This document shows, in pieces, positions 1 to 7,310 of a stretch of DNA of 64,000 nt (positions are counted from its first letter, which is position 1; every line of letters begins with the position of its first letter). The stretch is taken from assembly GCA_964369235.1 (NCBI GenBank), contig CAYJEQ010000005.1:3615-67614 (forward strand). Direction: 5' to 3'. Made by a program: the position numbers and the translations under genes. This DNA comes from CAYJEQ01 sp964369235 (GTDB lineage: Bacteria > Bacillota > Clostridia > Oscillospirales > Ruminococcaceae). Below the pieces are notes generated by a model. The model did no database searches, was not told the DNA's origin, and saw only the letters and a list, made by a program, of their open reading frames with translations.

Positions 1-953
1 TTAAGTTTCCATGGTTGCAAATCCATTACACAGGCATATTGACATAGTCTGCATTCACAGCACAACACTGCGTTCATAGGGGTTTGCTTAGGATCACACA
101 TACTTCCATATCCTGCAATCCTCATAAGTTTGTGAGGCTCTAATCTATGTCCTAGAAGTCCTCTAGGGCATACTTCAGTACACATATTGCACTGCATACA
201 TGCTACTGCTGCTTGTTTAATAGATACCTCTAATGGTTTCTCAACACTAGAAATTAGGCTGTGATCTGCTGGCAGTACAATAAGGCCTTTGGTGGTTTTT
301 GTAATAGGGCTGTCTACTGGTATAGCTCTCCCCATCATAGGCCCACCGTTAATTACCTTATATTCTGATACTGTAGTTCCTCCAGCAAGTTCTAGTAGCT
401 GAGCCACCGTTATACCCATTGGTACCTTAACTGTTTTAGGTGTTTTAACCTCTCCAGTTATAGTTACATATTTTTCTGTTAAAGTATTACCTCTAACTGC
501 ATCCATAACATTTAGAGCTGTTTCAACATTGGTTACTACTACTCCTACATGTAGAGGTATTCCACCTTCTGGCACAATACGACCTGTAGCTTCGTAAACC
601 ATAACCTGTTCGTCACCTGCTGGGTAGAATGAACCCATTAGGTGCAGTTTAAGTTTAGGGTATTTAGGTAATTCTTTGTTTAGTGCCTCCACAGCTTTAT
701 GATAATGAGACTTTAGTGCCACAATACCTTCCTTAGCGCCTACATGCTCTACTATTATGGACAGAGCCTCCAGAAGCTCATCAGCCCTTTTTGCCATAAG
801 CTCCTGGTCAACTCTTAATAATGGTTCACATTCTGCGCCGTTTATAATAACTGTTTCAGCTTGGGCTTTAAGCTTGACATGGGTGGGAAAGCCAGCACCA
901 CCAGCACCGACAATACCAGCACCTTCTACTATTTCTAATAAATCCTTTGCCAT
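1..953 (-). CDS. pduS: PduS, RnfC-like cobalamin reductase (partial, 3' end off window)
   Basis: Flavin/iron-sulfur protein that in Pdu microcompartments reduces cob(III)alamin so that PduO can adenosylate it. The visible 317 codons begin MAKDLLEIVEGAGIVGAGGA, the glycine-rich NADH/FMN-binding start of the RnfC/NuoF fold (GAGGAGFPTHVK), followed by NGAECEPLL, an SLBB-like middle, and two 4Fe-4S motifs near the cut end (CMQCNMCTEVCPRG and CCECRLCQYACVMD). ATG at 951-953 follows GGAGGTGAGGG. The frame stays open to base 1: the tta at 1-3 is out of frame, so the gene is cut by the window, not ended. It lies 16 bp after pduP, in the same operon. RnfC of an Rnf complex is the alternative, but the context makes PduS far more likely. 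Confidence 0.9.
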   Translation of the reverse strand, partial: MAKDLLEIVEGAGIVGAGGAGFPTHVKLKAQAETVIINGAECEPLLRVDQELMAKRADELLEALSIIVEHVGAKEGIVALKSHYHKAVEALNKELPKYPKLKLHLMGSFYPAGDEQVMVYEATGRIVPEGGIPLHVGVVVTNVETALNVMDAVRGNTLTEKYVTITGEVKTPKTVKVPMGITVAQLLELAGGTTVSEYKVINGGPMMGRAIPVDSPITKTTKGLIVLPADHSLISSVEKPLEVSIKQAAVACMQCNMCTEVCPRGLLGHRLEPHKLMRIAGYGSMCDPKQTPMNAVLCCECRLCQYACVMDLQPWKL

Positions 954-969
954 CAAGCCCTCACCTCCA

Positions 970-2373
970 TTATCTAATGTCCATACTACCTACAAGAACA
1001 CATCTGCGTCTTCTTGCAAATGATTTAGGTGAAGTCAGTCCTTCTCCTGTTGGCCCTGCAATTGTAAATGTAGTATAGCCTTCCCCACCAACACCGATAC
1101 CAGCGTAGGATGGGCCATTTTTCACAAAAATAGTTGTTTGGATAAGCTTACCCATTTTAGTTAGTTTATCCACATTTTTTGAGTGCATAATCGCTGTATG
1201 TCTAAAGCCATGTTCAACTCTAATTGCCATATCAATAGCAGCATCACAGTCAGCCACACGAACTAAAGGCAGTACAGGCATCATTAACTCTTCCTGTACA
1301 AATAGATGTTTTTCATCGGTTTCCACTAGGATAACTCTAATGTCGTCCCCTACTGTAATTCCGATTTCTCCTAAGATATACTTTGCACTTTTTCCTACAA
1401 AGTTTGTCTTAGGTCCACCTTTTTCTGTAAGTACAGTTTGTTCTAGCTTAGCGATTAGAGCCTTATCAGTTAGATAATATGCTCCCTCTTTTTTCATGTT
1501 GAAAATCAGATAATCAGCTATGCTATCAACTGCTATAATTTCTTTTTCAGCAATACAAGGTAGGTTGTTATCAAAGCTACAACCATCTACTATGCACTTT
1601 GCTGCTCTTTCAATATCAGCAGTTTCATCTACCACTACTGGTGGGTTACCTGCACCTGCACCGATAGCTTTTTTACCACTGGATAGCACTGTATGTACTA
1701 TTGCTGGGCCACCTGTTGCTACTAACATACGGATATCCTTATGGTTCATCATAGCATTGGTGTTTTCGATAGATGGTGTTGCCACTGTTACAATTAGATT
1801 AGCTGGTGCTCCCACCTCTACTAAAGCTCGGTTAAGTCTATCTATTAGATATAGAGAAACATCCTTTGCTCTTGGGTGTGGGCTGTATACTACTGAGTTA
1901 CCAGCAGCTAACATTCCGATAGAATTACAGATAATGGTTTCTGTTGGGTTAGTTGTTGGTGTTATTGCACCAATTACCCCAAATGGGGAATACTCAACTA
2001 TTGTCAGACCATCATCTCCACTAATTGCATCTGTGGTTAAATCCTCAATACCTGGGGTTTTTGTAGCTGCAAGTCTATTTTTGGCAATTTTGTCTGGGGT
2101 GTTACCCATACCAGTTTGTTCAACTGTTGCCTTAGACATATACTCAAGCACATCTTCCTGTAGCACTGAATCTCTAATTGCTTTTATATATTTTGCCCTG
2201 TCACTCATGGTGCAGGACAGATATTTAATCTGTGCATCCTTTGCAGCAGCAACTGCTTCGTCCATAGTTTCAAACACGCCCATCATGCCATTAGAGCTTG
2301 CTGGCTGTGTTCCACCTATGCTTACAAGCACCTGCTGTACAATCTTTTCTACAACATTGGTGTCGATGTTCAT
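970..2373 (-). CDS. pduP: PduP, CoA-acylating propionaldehyde dehydrogenase
   Basis: Oxidises the aldehyde made by diol dehydratase to acyl-CoA with NAD+, inside the microcompartment. 467 residues, normal for PduP/EutE. The catalytic cysteine is Cys273 in DNNLPCIAEKE, after the Rossmann stretch VATGGPAIVHTV and GAGAGNPP. The first 20 residues (MNIDTNVVEKIVQQVLVSIG) form a short amphipathic helix followed by a Ser/Pro/Gly linker, the form of an encapsulation peptide, and nearly repeat the start of PduD. ATG follows TAGGAGGAG with 7 bp spacing. It sits between pduO and pduS. EutE of ethanolamine loci is the nearest alternative; neighbouring pduCDE decides for PduP. Confidence 0.95.
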   Translation of the reverse strand: MNIDTNVVEKIVQQVLVSIGGTQPASSNGMMGVFETMDEAVAAAKDAQIKYLSCTMSDRAKYIKAIRDSVLQEDVLEYMSKATVEQTGMGNTPDKIAKNRLAATKTPGIEDLTTDAISGDDGLTIVEYSPFGVIGAITPTTNPTETIICNSIGMLAAGNSVVYSPHPRAKDVSLYLIDRLNRALVEVGAPANLIVTVATPSIENTNAMMNHKDIRMLVATGGPAIVHTVLSSGKKAIGAGAGNPPVVVDETADIERAAKCIVDGCSFDNNLPCIAEKEIIAVDSIADYLIFNMKKEGAYYLTDKALIAKLEQTVLTEKGGPKTNFVGKSAKYILGEIGITVGDDIRVILVETDEKHLFVQEELMMPVLPLVRVADCDAAIDMAIRVEHGFRHTAIMHSKNVDKLTKMGKLIQTTIFVKNGPSYAGIGVGGEGYTTFTIAGPTGEGLTSPKSFARRRRCVLVGSMDIR

Positions 2374-2385
2374 ATGAAACTCCTC

Positions 2386-3375
2386 CTAAAAGGACATGGC
2401 ATAGTGTAAAATCTCCATATCCTGTTCTACTGTTCCACCTGATACCCCTATACCTCCTAGGGTAGTTTCCCCTAGTTTATAAGGAGCACCACCACCAAAC
2501 AGTATTATTTTGCCTGGGGCTGATGTTTCTATTCCATAAAGTGGCTGTCCTGACTGGGATACACTCCCTAGTACATCTGTTGGCATCTTAAAGGCATTAG
2601 CCGTATAGGCTTTGCCTATCGCTACCTCTATACTGCCTAAGAATGAATCAGCCATTCTATTTAAAAGTATAAGATTTCCACCTTGATCCACCACTGCAAA
2701 AACAATGGGGACACCTATTTCTATGGATTTTTCTCTTGCTCTTTTTGCCATAATCTCTGCCACTTCTAAGGTTAGAGGTGGTTTTTCCACTGGTATGGTA
2801 AGATTATTCATGGCTTTTTTCACAAGATCTGTAACCTGTTCTTTTAGATTACTTGCCTTTGTGGTTTCCTCTTGCAGTCGTGCCATTGCATATATTGCAT
2901 CAGAAAGTCTGTTTACATATTTTAAAAGAACCTGTTCTATATCCTCTACAGAGGATAGCTCAACCATAGCTCTTTCTGCTCTGCGCACTATAGTCCTTGC
3001 AACATGAAGTGTTGCAGAGGCCTTATCCACTCCAGGAATTACAAAAGCTGTTTGCTTACCTACAATAGATGTGCAGTAATCAACTATACCTTCCAGATAA
3101 GAAATATCGTCGCTGTTAATTCTTCCAGTAAGTTTCTTTGCTGTTTCCCCATCACTGGCAAGCTCTGCCCCTAAGGAAAATAGCCTTTTCTGGATTTCTT
3201 TTACAGCTGCTCGAATATACTCTATATCTGTTTGGGAATAGGATAGCCCTAGCATTGAGTTAGCTTCATCTATAGTACCATAACAATCAACTCTCATGTC
3301 AGATTTACTTACTCGTAAACCTCCCACTAGACTTGTCTGTCCTTTGTCACCTGTTTTGGTGTATAGATTTGCCAT
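2386..3375 (-). CDS. pduO: PduO, cob(I)alamin adenosyltransferase with C-terminal DUF336/GlcG domain
   Basis: Transfers adenosyl from ATP to cob(I)alamin, making the coenzyme B12 needed by PduCDE. 329 residues in two parts. Residues about 1-190 are the PduO-type adenosyltransferase, with the P-loop-like TGDKGQTSLVGG, the YGTIDEANSMLG segment and a helical RTIVRRAERA region. Residues about 200-329 are a DUF336/GlcG (HbpS-like) domain, with VVDQGGNLILLNRM and a glycine-rich end (GGGAPYKLGETTLGGIGVSGG). The two-domain layout is that of the pdu-operon enzyme. ATG starts 1 bp after the pduN stop, with GGAGGT inside the end of pduN, so translation is probably coupled. Confidence 0.94.
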   Translation of the reverse strand: MANLYTKTGDKGQTSLVGGLRVSKSDMRVDCYGTIDEANSMLGLSYSQTDIEYIRAAVKEIQKRLFSLGAELASDGETAKKLTGRINSDDISYLEGIVDYCTSIVGKQTAFVIPGVDKASATLHVARTIVRRAERAMVELSSVEDIEQVLLKYVNRLSDAIYAMARLQEETTKASNLKEQVTDLVKKAMNNLTIPVEKPPLTLEVAEIMAKRAREKSIEIGVPIVFAVVDQGGNLILLNRMADSFLGSIEVAIGKAYTANAFKMPTDVLGSVSQSGQPLYGIETSAPGKIILFGGGAPYKLGETTLGGIGVSGGTVEQDMEILHYAMSF

Positions 3376-3376
3376 A

Positions 3377-3643
3377 TTATACTACCTCCACGGAATCAAC
3401 TATTCCTACGATTGAGGCGTCAACAGGTGCATTATCATTGTCAAGAATTCTACGAGCAGAACTACCTGTAGCAACTATTACTATCTCGCCCACTCCAGCC
3501 CCTACGGTATCCACTGCTATTGCAGTTGATCCAACAGGCTCTTTGTGCTCATTTAGCTCTGCTACTATTAGTAGTTTCATACCAATTAGTAGCTCGTTTT
3601 TGCTGGTAGATACTACCGTTCCAACTACTTTACCTAAATACAT
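3377..3643 (-). CDS. pduN: PduN, microcompartment vertex protein (EutN/CcmL family)
   Basis: Pentameric protein that caps the vertices of the icosahedral shell. 88 residues beginning MYLGKVVGTVVSTSKNE, the usual start of the EutN/CcmL family, followed by GMKLLIV, then AVDTVGAGVGEIVIVATGSS and a C-terminal VGIVDSVEVV. Length is normal. One such gene is visible here and one is enough to close a shell. It lies 34 bp after the flavoprotein gene and directly before pduO. Confidence 0.94.
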   Translation of the reverse strand: MYLGKVVGTVVSTSKNELLIGMKLLIVAELNEHKEPVGSTAIAVDTVGAGVGEIVIVATGSSARRILDNDNAPVDASIVGIVDSVEVV

Positions 3644-3677
3644 AGTTTTTCATGCCTCTCTCTCGGTATTTCCTCTA

Positions 3678-4490
3678 TTAATTCTGTATTAACAGTGAAA
3701 TATTTCTACGGTTAGCTTCGTCACGAGCTAGTTGGGTTATAAGTGAACCCTTGCTTATAACTGCTTCTCCGTTATTTGGTATAGTTCTCATATGCCCTGC
3801 ACTAACAACCTTATCACTGATAAAAGTTCTAGTAGCAGTGCTATCTCTTTTCTCGGTTAATTGGGGTTGTGATTTATTAGTAGTTATTTCCACTCCGGTA
3901 ACCTTCATTACCTTATGTGCCAAATTCTTATTAATAGTCAGCGTAGCCCCATAGCTTTTTAGAGTTTCCATATTCTCTCTTAGTTTTGCTTTTAAAGGTT
4001 CTGGTGTGTTAAAACCTCTTGCACTTCGATGTACATTATCTGGACAACAGCCATCAATTGCCACCACTACATTCTTGCCTTTTTGAAGAGCTAGAAATAT
4101 AGTTTCGCTTGCAGTGCTATTTGACATACAAGCGACTATATGTGCAAGGGTATGTACTGTCATAGATGGCACTATAATTGTATGGTACTGGGAAATTTTT
4201 TCTTCCACAGTGCCTTCATAGCACTCCATCCAAACATTCTTTGCCTTTGTGGCTTCTTTGATTTTTGCTATTTCTAAAATCTTAGTAGCACCTCTTGACA
4301 AAAGCAAATCAAACTCATATCCTTCATCTGCTAGTTTTTTTAGAGAAATAAGACCTTCTTCAAAGCCTATATCCGATCCTGTATAGATGACTAAAGCTTT
4401 CTTTTGTAGTTTCTTATATTTATCTACTACAGCGTTTACGATGTACTCTAGAAGTTCCTCGCCGCTCATAGCATCAAAACTTTTACCCAT
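3678..4490 (-). CDS. Pdu-associated flavoprotein-like protein (occupies the pduM position)
   Basis: 270 residues; function not known. The middle (residues about 30-150) resembles the flavoprotein fold of PF02441, as in phosphopantothenoylcysteine decarboxylase: a first strand ALVIYTGSDIG, then LLSRGATKIL, TIIVPSMTVHTLAHIVAC and KGKNVVVAIDGCCPD. The N-terminus (EELLEYIVNAVVDKYKKL) could form an amphipathic helix like the cargo-targeting helices of neighbouring Pdu proteins. The C-terminus, SKGSLITQLARDEANRRNIS, reads as a separate small helical module. It sits between the eutJ-like gene and pduN, where enterobacterial operons carry pduM. From memory, Listeria-type pdu operons have a similar gene here. 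FMN binding is inferred, not shown. Confidence 0.6.
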   Translation of the reverse strand: MGKSFDAMSGEELLEYIVNAVVDKYKKLQKKALVIYTGSDIGFEEGLISLKKLADEGYEFDLLLSRGATKILEIAKIKEATKAKNVWMECYEGTVEEKISQYHTIIVPSMTVHTLAHIVACMSNSTASETIFLALQKGKNVVVAIDGCCPDNVHRSARGFNTPEPLKAKLRENMETLKSYGATLTINKNLAHKVMKVTGVEITTNKSQPQLTEKRDSTATRTFISDKVVSAGHMRTIPNNGEAVISKGSLITQLARDEANRRNISLLIQN

Positions 4491-4508
4491 AAACGGTAAT
4501 CACCTGCT

Positions 4509-5336
4509 TTACTCTGTACAGTTCATAGCTATCCCCAGTGGTGTTACCAGTAGCGGTGCTATTGGTTTCACCACCGAGATACCTACTTGTTTCTCGAATA
4601 CCTTCTCAAATTGTGAGAAACAGCATGCACCACCTACTAGATATACAATATCTGCTGGTGACTGCTTAAGATAGTTATCCACTATAGATGCCATCTTCTC
4701 AACAACTGGTTTTATTACAGGGAACACATCGGATTCCTTTTGTGTATCCCTTTTAATTACCTCTGCTTCTTCGGTAGAACAACCGTGGAAACCTGCTAGT
4801 ACAAGTGTCATGTGGGTGCCTCCTGTAGGCTCGTCGCCTGTGAAAACAACCTGACCATCTTTAATAACACTAATCCCTGTTGTTCCTCCTCCTACATCTA
4901 CTACTGCACCTTCGGTTAAACCAAGTACTGTAGCTGCTGCAGTAGGTTCATCTAGAATGTTTGTCAGTCTAAAGCCAGCGGCTTCAACTACATTTCCTAT
5001 TGCCTTAACACTGCCTGAGTGCACACCGGGAGGTATGGCACAAGCTGCAGCATCTAGGGTAACCCCCAGCTGTTTTTCCAGCTGATCTTTTAGCATAGTA
5101 ACTACACGAACAGCGCCCATGTAATCCACCACAATACCATCACGAACAACTGTAGAAGGGTAGGTAGCTCCTGCTATAGGAGTGTTATTCTCATCAACAA
5201 CAGCCAAAACTATGTTTGCTGTGCCTAGATCCACCCCTGTACGAAGAGTACCACTCCACTGTTTATTTTCCTTATTTTCAATAAGGCTCTGGAAGTCAAG
5301 TAGGACTTCGTTATAGTTTTCTGACATGTTTTCCAT
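4509..5336 (-). CDS. eutJ: EutJ-like Hsp70-fold chaperone/reactivation protein
   Basis: Actin/Hsp70-type ATPase of the EutJ family, thought to act as a chaperone or reactivating factor in microcompartment loci; its exact client is unknown. Phosphate-binding motifs are visible: phosphate 1 GVDLGTANIVLAVVD, phosphate 2 VVDVGGGTTGISVI, and an adenosine-type loop YLVGGACC near the C-terminus; DEPTAAATVLGL is also typical. The frame opens further upstream to 5435, but ATG at 5334-5336 (MENMSENYNE) is preferred: it follows AAGGAATAAGG, and the upstream codons run through two hairpins. A second ATG lies at 5325-5327. The gene ends 18 bp before the flavoprotein gene. Confidence 0.82.
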   Translation of the reverse strand: MENMSENYNEVLLDFQSLIENKENKQWSGTLRTGVDLGTANIVLAVVDENNTPIAGATYPSTVVRDGIVVDYMGAVRVVTMLKDQLEKQLGVTLDAAACAIPPGVHSGSVKAIGNVVEAAGFRLTNILDEPTAAATVLGLTEGAVVDVGGGTTGISVIKDGQVVFTGDEPTGGTHMTLVLAGFHGCSTEEAEVIKRDTQKESDVFPVIKPVVEKMASIVDNYLKQSPADIVYLVGGACCFSQFEKVFEKQVGISVVKPIAPLLVTPLGIAMNCTE

Positions 5337-5370
5337 TCTAAACCTTATTCCTTTCTCGGTGTTTTGTGTG

Positions 5371-5398
5371 ATTTTCTCATGGTTTTCTATGAGAAAAT
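5371..5398 (-). other. Hairpin in the pduL-eutJ gap
   Basis: Perfect 10-bp inverted repeat (ATTTTCTCAT / ATGAGAAAAT, 8-nt loop) in the untranslated gap between pduL and the eutJ-like gene. There is no T-run directly after it on the minus strand, so RNA processing or partial attenuation fits better than full termination. Confidence 0.5.
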
Positions 5399-5435
5399 TT
5401 CGGGTGTTATAATGACCGAAAAACACAAAACCCAT

Positions 5436-5456
5436 GTTTGAAACTTTGTTTCAAAC
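5436..5456 (-). other. Hairpin GTTTGAAAC/GTTTCAAAC downstream of pduL
   Basis: Perfect 9-bp stem with a 3-nt loop, 18 bp after the pduL stop. On the minus strand it is followed by ATGGGTTTTGTGTTTTT, so it could act as a weak terminator that lowers expression of the genes after pduL. Similar hairpins occur at 16040-16057 and 31900-31920. Confidence 0.5.
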
Positions 5457-5474
5457 TAACCTCCGAATTAAATT

Positions 5475-6119
5475 TTACAGGATATATCCATTGTCGCCGG
5501 TTTTTACACCTAGGCCATTGGCTTCGTCAATATCAATATGCATTTCCAAAGCATACTTATCAGATGCCCTTACTAAAACATTATTTAGTACAGCTCCTCT
5601 AGTAGTGCCCACTTCCACACTTACAAGGTCTCCGTCGGAAACACCCATTCTCTTAGCATCTGCTAATGTCATATGGATATGTCTGTAAGCTGCTATTACT
5701 CCCTGAGATTTACTAACAGATCCCTTAGGGCCAATTATCTCAATCCCCGGTGTATTATCTAGTTGACCTGATTCTCTTACAGGTGCTTTCACCCCCAGTG
5801 AAAAACCGTCGGTTACCGACACCTCTATCTGAGTTTCTGGTCTGAGAGGACCTAGTATCCTAACCTTTTTCAGTTCACCTTTTGGGCCACGAATATTAAC
5901 CGTTTCCTCACAAGCGTACTGTCCTGGCTGGATTAAATCCTTCATCTTTGTTAGCTCACTACCCTTACCAAATAACACATCCATATCCTCCCTTGACAGG
6001 TGGATATGTCGATTGGATACACCAATCACCACAGCTTTTTCCATCTTTATAAGATTTTTTATAACTGTTCTGGTTATCTGGCGAATAAGTTCTTCATTAA
6101 CAGGTAGATTATTACTCAT
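5475..6119 (-). CDS. pduL: PduL, microcompartment phosphate propanoyltransferase
   Basis: Converts acyl-CoA and phosphate to acyl-phosphate, recycling CoA inside the shell; an acetate kinase-type enzyme would then make ATP. 214 residues, standard length. Both zinc-binding signatures are present: GVSNRHIHLSREDMDVLFG (His38, His40) and AAYRHIHMTLADAKRMGVSD. The N-terminal helix (NEELIRQITRTVIKNLIK) has the form of the PduL encapsulation peptide. It lies 20 bp after the shell gene upstream and before a 138-bp gap containing two hairpins. Confidence 0.95.
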   Translation of the reverse strand: MSNNLPVNEELIRQITRTVIKNLIKMEKAVVIGVSNRHIHLSREDMDVLFGKGSELTKMKDLIQPGQYACEETVNIRGPKGELKKVRILGPLRPETQIEVSVTDGFSLGVKAPVRESGQLDNTPGIEIIGPKGSVSKSQGVIAAYRHIHMTLADAKRMGVSDGDLVSVEVGTTRGAVLNNVLVRASDKYALEMHIDIDEANGLGVKTGDNGYIL

Positions 6120-6139
6120 CTTACATCATCCTCTTAATA

Positions 6140-6415
6140 TTATAGAGTCTTTGGTAGTATTCTCTCAACATCTGTGTGAGGACGAGGAATAACATGCTGT
6201 GAAACGATTTCGCCAACTTTTTCAGCTGCGCAAGCGCCTGCATCAACAGCAGCCTTAACTGCACCTACATCACCACGAACCATAACTGTTACTAGACCAG
6301 AACCGATTTTTTCGTATCCTACTAGTGTTACATTTGCAGATTTTGTCATTGCGTCAGCTGCTTCGATTGCGCCAACTAGACCTTTAGTTTCGATCATTCC
6401 TAATGCTTCGCTCAT
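6140..6415 (-). CDS. pduJ: BMC-domain shell hexamer, PduJ/PduA type
   Basis: Single-BMC-domain hexamer forming shell facets and likely a metabolite pore. It begins MSEALGMIETKGLVGAIEAA and ends VIPRPHTDVERILPKTL, differing at only a modest number of positions from PduA at 12893-13171. ATG at 6413-6415 is preferred over the one at 6428-6430 because GGAGG lies 8 bp upstream of it, giving a 91-residue protein. Order pduK-pduJ-pduL supports the name PduJ, but sequence alone cannot separate PduA from PduJ. Confidence 0.92.
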   Translation of the reverse strand: MSEALGMIETKGLVGAIEAADAMTKSANVTLVGYEKIGSGLVTVMVRGDVGAVKAAVDAGACAAEKVGEIVSQHVIPRPHTDVERILPKTL

Positions 6416-6470
6416 AATAATATCCTCCATTATTCCTATTATCTTAAGGAATTTTTCTTAAGTTTTGCTT

Positions 6471-6923
6471 TTATTTTTTTGCTCTACCCTTGCCTTTAGC
6501 TGGAGGAGTGTTTCCATCCTTCTCTTCTGGCTGGGTTTCTTCTGCTACTTCCACCACTTCTACTATTTCTTCTACTTCTTCTACCTGTAGCTCTACAGTA
6601 TCTTCAGCAGTTTCCTCAGTAGTTTCTGGTGTGTAACCTACAGTATTCTCATTGTATACCATAGATATTAGACCAGCAGCAGGTCTTGCAATAACCTTGG
6701 ATGTAACAAATGTTCCCATTTTTTTAGCTGACACCTCCGCAGCGTTTATAGCAGCCTTTACAGCTCCTACATCACCTGTGATTTTTATGGTAGTCCAGCC
6801 GCCACCCTTAGCCATTTCATAACCGATTAACTGAACATTTGCAGATTTTACCACAACATCTGCTGCTTCAACTGCTGCAAGAAGTCCTGCTACCTCGATT
6901 ATACCTAGACTATTTAGCTTCAT
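6471..6923 (-). CDS. pduK: PduK-like shell protein with charged C-terminal tail
   Basis: 150 residues. Residues 1-90 are a BMC domain (LGIIEVAGLLAAVEAADVVV, then GDVGAVKAAINAAEVSAKK and SKVIARPA). The remaining 60 residues are an extension: an acidic Val/Glu-rich repeat (LQVEEVEEIVEVVEVAEE) followed by a basic end (PPAKGKGRAKK). Enterobacterial PduK also carries an extension, with a metal-site motif; no cysteines are seen in this tail, so its job must differ. The tail could bind cargo, neighbouring microcompartments or nucleic acid. It starts 21 bp after pduH behind an AGGAGG site. Confidence 0.8.
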   Translation of the reverse strand: MKLNSLGIIEVAGLLAAVEAADVVVKSANVQLIGYEMAKGGGWTTIKITGDVGAVKAAINAAEVSAKKMGTFVTSKVIARPAAGLISMVYNENTVGYTPETTEETAEDTVELQVEEVEEIVEVVEVAEETQPEEKDGNTPPAKGKGRAKK

Positions 6924-6944
6924 CTTCCAACCTCCTTCCTATAT

Positions 6945-7310
6945 TTAACCATTTTGCAGTGGTTTTAGAGGAAGTTTCTTAACCAGTCTGCCAGCATTTG
7001 CCCCTAGTGATCTTACTTTATCAGGATCATTAACCCTTATTTTAAAAAGTGGCTCATCTAAAGGTAGCTTTCTATAGTGTAGCACTGCAAATCCATTGTC
7101 AATAGCAATACCAACCTCTAATTGAGAGTTGTTTGCAGCCTCGTAGGCTGTTTGTATTGTATCGCCTAAATCTAAAATTTTAATATCCGTAGGGATACCT
7201 TCCTCTTCGATTCCGTTTTGCAGGCATTTAAGTAAAACTGTACTAGCTCCATCTACTGTATATATATGGATGCTAGGTTTTGCTGCTTGTAGTGGTGATT
7301 GCATTTGCAT
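6945..7310 (-). CDS. pduH: PduH, diol dehydratase reactivase small subunit
   Basis: Small subunit of the ATP-dependent reactivase that swaps damaged cobalamin out of diol dehydratase. 121 residues with PSIHIYTVDGA, then NGIEEEGIPTDI, SQLEVGIAIDNGFAVLHYRK and VRSLGANAGRLVKKLPL, all typical of the DdrB/PduH family. The ATG overlaps the pduG stop by one base (TAATG), so the pair is probably translationally coupled, as expected for a two-subunit complex. Confidence 0.94.
   Translation of the reverse strand: MQMQSPLQAAKPSIHIYTVDGASTVLLKCLQNGIEEEGIPTDIKILDLGDTIQTAYEAANNSQLEVGIAIDNGFAVLHYRKLPLDEPLFKIRVNDPDKVRSLGANAGRLVKKLPLKPLQNG

Noticed and set aside
1..3. tta at the window start taken as the pduS stop codon
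   Set aside because: It is out of frame with the pduS ATG at 951-953; the frame runs off the edge.
1520..2377. Long plus-strand open frame opposite pduP
   Set aside because: It is a shadow of pduP: no ribosome site, and its translation resembles no protein family.
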